DNA from: Centroberyx gerrardi
Lineage: Eukaryota; Chordata; Actinopteri; Beryciformes; Berycidae
Assembly (NCBI RefSeq): GCF_048128805.1
Contig: NC_135998.1
Location: forward strand, 22,867,063 to 22,931,062
Length of the DNA stretch: 64,000 bases
Direction: 5' to 3'
This document shows, in pieces, positions 59,101-64,000 of the stretch. How positions within the stretch are numbered: the first letter of the stretch is position 1; every line of letters begins with the position of its first letter. The notes under the pieces were generated by a model. That model was not told the origin of the DNA and did no database searches. It was given only the letters and a program-made list of their open reading frames with translations. Both the position numbers and the translations under genes were made by a program.

Positions 59101-62100
59101 CAATATGGATGGACGGAGGCTTTCAAGCAGGACGATGTGCCTCTGGTCCTATTTGGGGATTCTGCCAACCCTCTTTTGCCCTTACCTAAGGGCAGAGGTG
59201 TCACACCTGCGCACTGAGTTTAACCACCTGCTCAGTCAGGCATGCATGACAGTTGAGAAGGTATTCGAGACTGAAGGGTAGGTGGAGATGTCTGCTGCAG
59301 AGAAACGACACCCACATTTTTTGTTAGCAGGACCATCATGGCCTGCTACTGTAGGGACTTCACAATTTTTGTGAGTGACCTATAATGTACATTTTGATGA
59401 AGGAGGTGCTGTCCATGTAAAGGTAAAAGAAAATGGATCGGATGTTGATGAAGAGGAAGAAAAAGCCACACAGCACAATGAGGCCAATTATGGCCGTGAC
59501 ATCTGGAATGGAAGGGCCGGTGTGCCTACTTTGCAAAATTTTCAATTCGGGGTATCATCCACTTTCTGCATGTGAGGCATGGGACCCTGTCTTGAGGCAC
59601 CTCTCCAGTTCGCAGCTGGAGTCTTTAACTGACCGAGTAGCTTTCTCTGGATGTTGGCTGTTGCTTAAGCAGAGAAACACAACTCACTGCTTGTGAATGC
59701 GAAGACTGCACCTTGAAACAGGCAGCCCAGTGTACTACAGGCCTTCTGGGCTCTCGCTATATCTACGAGATCAGTGGGGGGTATTAAGGGGATGTCTTGT
59801 CTATGACAAGTGTATATCATGCACTGATGGCAAGAGAAGACCTATCCTCCTTTGTGAACTGCTTGCACCTGAACAATACCACTTTATTGAAACCATTTTT
59901 ATACATGCATCTCTATGCAATAGTCCATCACAGTTGGGCTGTACACATCAACCAATCAGATGTATTTGGGGAAAGGGGGAATCTAATGTTAATTGCCTTA
60001 CTGTTGGAAGTGACATCAGCCAGCGGAGTGGGGGAAAAGGGGAGGGCTCTATTGGTGCATGAAATAACTGCATTATTAAGCGTGTAACTGGTGTTCCAAC
60101 TATGTTTCCACCTAAAGTGCATTTTGTCTTACAAGAGGAAGCCTCAGGAAGGGGATTTGGTTTTAGCCAATTCTAAAAAACAGCTCATTTAGTGAATTTA
60201 TGACCAAAATGATCACAATTTAGAGCCCTGACCTAGTACTTACGGTAACTGTAAAAGGGAAGGATTGCCAAGATATTTGCAGTCATGCAAACAGTGAAGA
60301 TGATCTATGCATTATGAGCAATTCATATAAACCACAACACACCTGGAATGCTTGTCTTACACAATGAAGCTTGGCAAGGAAGTCTTGGTCACCATAACAT
60401 TCAAGTAATTCCGTCCTGGTGAAGAGAGAGGGAAATGAAATTCAATGAGACTTTATTCTTCTATTAGCTACTGTAATTGACTGTCATTACTGACATTAAA
60501 ATATTGGATGCAGAACTTAAGTTAGAATTCTTAGCTACCTTAAGGACCGATAGACCACTTTGCCTTCCCGGACCTGATTCAGGGCCTCGTCATATAGAGC
60601 AGCTGGCTTCAGTGGCTGGTAGACTTCTTCAAGAGACATGGCATCAAACAGCTGCACAGAGGGAGATGCACATTGCTCAGTGCACATGCCCACACATGAC
60701 ATTTATGAGTAAAACAGGAGCAGTTGTGAATTAATCTGTGAGACATAAGGATGTACTAGTATGTGTACTAAATGCAAAGACTAGGAGGTACAGGAGATCA
60801 AGGAGTTTGTTAGCCTGTCAGAGAGAGTAGAGAAAAGGAACTAACCTCTGCGGCTGAGAAGAAGGAATCGTCGGAGGTAATAGTAGTCGCATCATCATCC
60901 TGCAGTCTGTGTGAGCTCTCCACATGAGGCAAGATAAGGGTTCCTTCACTCTCTGCAAGAGGAACATCACAAAAACATTGACCCTCAGGGAAAGAATTAA
61001 AACACTGATGTTTTCTTGGAAAGCATCAATGATAACTACTATTGACAACAGAGATCTAAAATCTATGCCAGCCAGCATTGTAATAATAAAAACTGTATTA
61101 ATAGAAAGCTCTCTTCCTGGTTCACCATGGTAATCTCCTTCCATCTAAAGACAGCTGTCAAATTAGCAATATTTTCAATAGGAGAATCAGAGACAGTAGC
61201 AAAAATACCTTTAAATAAAAAAAAAAATATCTAAAAATATTCAGAGGTAGGGATGGGAATCGAGAACCGGTTCCAGTTGAGAACCGGTTCCAAATTGTCT
61301 GATCCATCGGAATCGTATGCCTCCGAGCTTATCAATTCCTTTTATCGATGCCGGCATGTTTTTCTGACAGTTGCGCATGCGCATTGCAAAAACTCATGCG
61401 TTGCAACAAGAAAGAGTGCTACTTGTAACGTCTGTAAAATTATAATTTCTGTGTTCACACATCGCGTTTTTTGATGTGGAAAAAGCGCTGCCTGGAGCGC
61501 TTTTTGTGAGGAGAAATAAGAAGCGGATCACGGCAACGTCACCTGACGTTAGCTAAGCAGCTGCTAGCTCACTAACCAGCTGGTTAGCTCTTCTAGCAGA
61601 CAATACAGTGTTGTGCAACAAGCAAAGGCTTACCAGATATTTCCAATGCATGTCCAGTATAATCCATACTGCCTTTATGATCGCTGTTGCAGTAACGGAA
61701 ATTCACTCATTACAACGTCCCATTTCTCCACCGGCACTTTCGGCCGGCGTCTCTGTCATCGCGATTGGTCGGCTGGGAAAAAGCGTTTCACGTCACCTGG
61801 CGCTTTTCTGAAAAGTTGAACATTTCTCAACTTTTGAAAGCGCTCCGCTCTGACGAAAAAAATGCCGCCTTTTGTGCGCCTTGCGGCCGCTTCCCATTGC
61901 TTTTAATGAGAAAAGGGCGCTGGCAGTTGGGGAAAAAACGCTGTGTGAACGCAGCCTTAAGGTGGAAACACCAGCAATATGTTGAAACATCTTAGGGTAA
62001 CCATCTAAAGATCTTATTTGTTTTCCAAGTTATATAATTTTAAGAAAAGGAGCATTGTAATTTATTTTAACATGTTCAAATGTTATTAGGCAGACATTCT

Positions 62101-63509
62101 ACACTGTGTTCAGACTCAAGAGATAATAAAACAGCTGCGTTGCCGCTGAAAACCTGTGTAGGCCTACTTTTTTTTCCACACAGAAAATTGATTGGGAATC
62201 GATAAGGGAATCGATAAAGAACCGGACCGATAAGCAGAATCGATAATGGCATTGGTATCAACCATCTAAAGATCTTATTTGTTTTCCAAGTTATATAATT
62301 TTAAGAAAAGGAGCATTGTAATTTATTTTAACATGTTCAAATGTTATTAGGCAGACATTCTACACTGTGTTCAGACTCAAGAGATAATAAAACAGCTGCG
62401 TTGCCGCTGAAAACCTGTGTAGGCCTACTTTTTTTTCCACACAGAAAATTGATTGGGAATCGATAAGGGAATCGATAAAGAACCGGACCGATAAGCAGAA
62501 TCGATAATGGCATTGGTATCAATAAAATCTTATTAATTCCCATCCCTATTCAGAGGAGATTTTTCCCACAACACAGTGCAGCCAATTTCTGGTGTCCCAC
62601 CCAAAGAGAACTAAGCACCTTTCTTTCTCAGTTGAGTATTGGCAACCCAGTGAGTCTCATTTACCAAACCAAAGCTCATTCTGTTAACACATAATTAAAT
62701 ATGCCATGTAGCCATCTTAATTGTACTGCTCAAATGACCATTCAGTTTCCATGCTCAGACCCTGCGTGGACCTTATCCACATGCCGGTCGCACAGGCTGC
62801 AACTGCATTATGTAACTGATGATGCCACAGGTGACGCACAGTCTGCAAAAAGTGTACAATTACCTATTTAAACTGCCCATCTCCGCTTGATGTTGTAAAC
62901 AATTTTGTTTCTTCTGGCAGTGTTCCTGACTCACTCAAAGTAGCAGTTATCAAGCCACTATAAAAAAAACCAGCCTCAACCCTGAAGATCTGAAAAATTG
63001 CATTTCTCTTAAAAATACTAGGAAAAGTTGTAACCAAGGAGCTCACTCAGTTTCTCACTTCAAACAACATCTATGACCTCCTCCAACCTAGCCTTAGACC
63101 AGTCAGCACCAATCAAAGTAAAATACACCACTATTAGCTTAAGACCAAGGCTCTGTATCAGTCTTCCACCTCCTTAAGTACAAACTTCAGTACCGTAGAG
63201 AATGTCACGCTCAGGAACCATTAAGAAATTCTTGTTGGCAGCACAGCACTTTCCTGTTATCCCCCCTACTTGACTAAAAGATCCCAATTTGATTTCCTCG
63301 ATGGTCACACTTCTGCCAGGTTCAAGGTAACTTCAAAGCTCAGCATCTATGGGTTCAGTTCTGCAGCCTCTGGGAATGCCTGCTCGCTTACCAAAGTCTG
63401 CCAGCAGACAATCTGGTGGGATGGTGCTGCCAAAATCCTCCTGTAGGTGGTACGCTCGGTGTAGAAGTGTCTCCAACTTCTCAGCAAACACTTTGTTGCG
63501 GGCTTCAAC
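56196..63509 (-). CDS. MIGA2: Mitoguardin 2, C-terminal 367 residues (10 exons, partial)
   Basis: Outer-mitochondrial-membrane protein that promotes fusion, tethers mitochondria to the ER through VAP proteins and carries lipids. Exons (minus): 63392-63509, 60846-60952, 60539-60651, 60343-60415, 58367-58453, 58163-58261, 57064-57198, 56915-56968, 56693-56809, 56196-56396 (stop). Every junction keeps frame. Key sequence: DFGSTIPPDCLLADF; an FFAT-like VAP-binding motif DDSFFSAAE; ELLECYGDQDFLAKLHCVRQ; DIVLDFILMDAFEDLE; RNRWLSDSFKET; ATACWSVLKAKRRLLM; ISHFYAISEHVSPVLAFGFL; and the C-terminus ending GGSSGPN. The N-terminal exons with the transmembrane segments lie beyond the right edge. I chose MIGA2 over MIGA1 because DOLPP1 is the next gene, as in human 9q34.11; the protein alone would leave the two hard to separate. 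Confidence 0.93.
57935..58003 (+). pseudogene. Short Harbinger transposase fragment
   Basis: The 69 bases GGGGATTCTGCCAACCCTCT through CACTGAGTTTA also occur at 59155-59222 within the larger Harbinger remnant. Both copies lie in MIGA2 introns. Confidence 0.7.
59105..59560 (+). pseudogene. PIF/Harbinger transposase remnant
   Basis: Fragments in several frames read LFGDSANPLLP, then LRTEFNHLLSQACMTVEKVF, then RLKGRWRCLLQRNDTHIF and LHNFCE. They match in order the conserved C-terminal blocks of Harbinger (DDE_Tnp_4) transposases: GDSgYpLLp, E.fN..hs.aRm.vEr.F, lKgRwrcL and LHNfC. Stops and frame changes show it is dead. It lies antisense in a MIGA2 intron. The hydrophobic minus-strand ORF at 59360-59545 is its shadow. 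Confidence 0.7.
60846..60872 (-). other. MIGA2: FFAT-like VAP-binding motif in MIGA2
   Basis: DDSFFSAAE at the end of the exon fits an acidic-tract-plus-FF motif, with serine where conventional FFAT has acidic residues, the phospho-FFAT pattern reported for MIGA2. Confidence 0.6.
61449..61954. mobile_element. Nested inverted-repeat element
   Basis: CTGTGTTCACACATCGCGTT at the left pairs with AACGCTGTGTGAACGCAG at the right. These ends resemble a common fish element starting CTGCGTTCACAC. Target duplication not determined. Confidence 0.55.
62001..62522. repeat. 261-bp perfect tandem duplication
   Basis: Two head-to-tail copies, with no difference seen by eye. Both contain the near-terminal GATTGGGAATCGATAAGG block of the hAT element. 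Confidence 0.93.
62557..63391. other. MIGA2 intron, no other feature
   Basis: AT-rich intron between the exons at 60846-60952 and 63392-63509. A degenerate coding-like stretch on the plus strand near 62910-63120 (reading like a LINE reverse transcriptase: SSGSVPDSLKVAVIKPL, then ILGKVVTKELTQFLTSNNI) suggests an old LINE fragment. Confidence 0.4.
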
Positions 63510-64000
63510 CTATAACCAAGGGCAAGGAAAGCATGACAAGGCCCAAAATCAGCACACCTTTTTATGGAAAAAACATTCCAAGATCAATTCAATTTCTTTC
63601 ATTTGTAGCATTTTTGTACTGTTTTGTATTATTACTATGGGCACTGGCAACTGCAACTCTTACAGAAACCTTGTCTGCAGTGCTGCAATAAGGAGTCTGC
63701 TGCCTACAGAGGGTTGCAGACACACCAAACAAAAAAGACAGCAGTCACATAAGTCATCCTTCACCCTGTTCTCAACAAGTGGATGAATACATGTTTGACT
63801 CAGGCAGATTAAAGCTGCCATACAGCCCCTATTAAGACACTTAATGTTTGCGTTTCCTTTATTTTGGCAGTTACGCTTCACCTATGCTGGCTAGTCCCCC
63901 ACAAGCACCAGCTCAAAAACTTTCAAAAAAAATAATAAATATAATTTCAGCTTGTCTTTTTTTAGGTTTTTGCTGACCCCTTTCAGCTGAGACAAACCAG
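63510..64000. other. MIGA2 intron to the window edge
   Basis: No exon recognised. The acceptor for the exon at 63392-63509 is the TATAG at 63510-63514 on the minus strand. Confidence 0.4.

Larger units (their letters stand above)
61240..62556. mobile_element. hAT element in a MIGA2 intron, with internal tandem duplication
   Basis: Element 61248-62548 (1301 bp) starts TAGGGATGGGAATCGAGAAC and ends ATTAATTCCCATCCCTA. The 8-bp duplication TTCAGAGG flanks it at 61240-61247 and 62549-62556. Inside, 62001-62261 and 62262-62522 are a 261-bp tandem duplication that I read as identical. A second, nested element occupies about 61449-61954. No transposase gene is present. Confidence 0.93.

Noticed and set aside
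59360..59545. Hydrophobic minus-strand ORF that looks like a membrane segment
   Set aside because: It is antisense to the acidic C-terminal end of the Harbinger transposase remnant, which explains the composition.

Overview
The window is vertebrate genomic DNA, almost certainly from a ray-finned (teleost) fish. It has split genes with GT-AG introns, long AT-rich introns, many CA/GA/TG microsatellites, tRNA-derived SINEs, hAT and Harbinger elements, and a CR1/L2/Rex1-type LINE. Retention of CATSPER2, which many teleosts have lost, hints at a lineage outside the crown percomorphs, but I cannot name the species. Several open reading frames in this sequence begin at TTG or GTG; starts given here were re-chosen at ATG where a eukaryotic start was needed.

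Layout. (1) 1-9.6 kb: the first coding exon of an unrecognised minus-strand gene (2815-2867) in a CpG-richer promoter region, then repeats, including a recent duplicate of two DOLPP1 exons (5292-5953). (2) 9.6-23.6 kb: an accessory island. A 1.18-kb direct repeat (9617-10791 and 22409-23586) brackets an intronless 877-codon ORF of unknown function that has its own CCAAT/CRE/AP-1 promoter, a 5'-truncated LINE with a long open reading frame, and the decayed right half of a two-gene DNA transposon (SAMD3-like protein plus Tnp2/CACTA-like transposase). A second, shorter repeat pair (8783-9028 and 14143-14357) suggests the ORF unit was once tandemly duplicated. (3) 26.6-38.4 kb: CATSPER2 on the minus strand, 12 exons recognised, introns filled with a hAT element, a piggyBac-like fragment, SINEs and long simple repeats. 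(4) 39-46 kb: repeat-rich intergenic DNA with a CTCF-like site. (5) 46.1-49.9 kb: complete eight-exon DOLPP1, minus strand. (6) 56.2-64 kb: the 3' ten exons of MIGA2, minus strand, running off the right edge. The MIGA2-DOLPP1 order matches human 9q34.11, which supports the names.

The three recognised genes are unrelated in function: a sperm calcium channel subunit, an ER dolichyl-pyrophosphate phosphatase and a mitochondrial outer-membrane tether. The most unusual content is the 9.6-23.6 kb island, above all the 877-aa ORF, which I cannot assign to any family with a known function.
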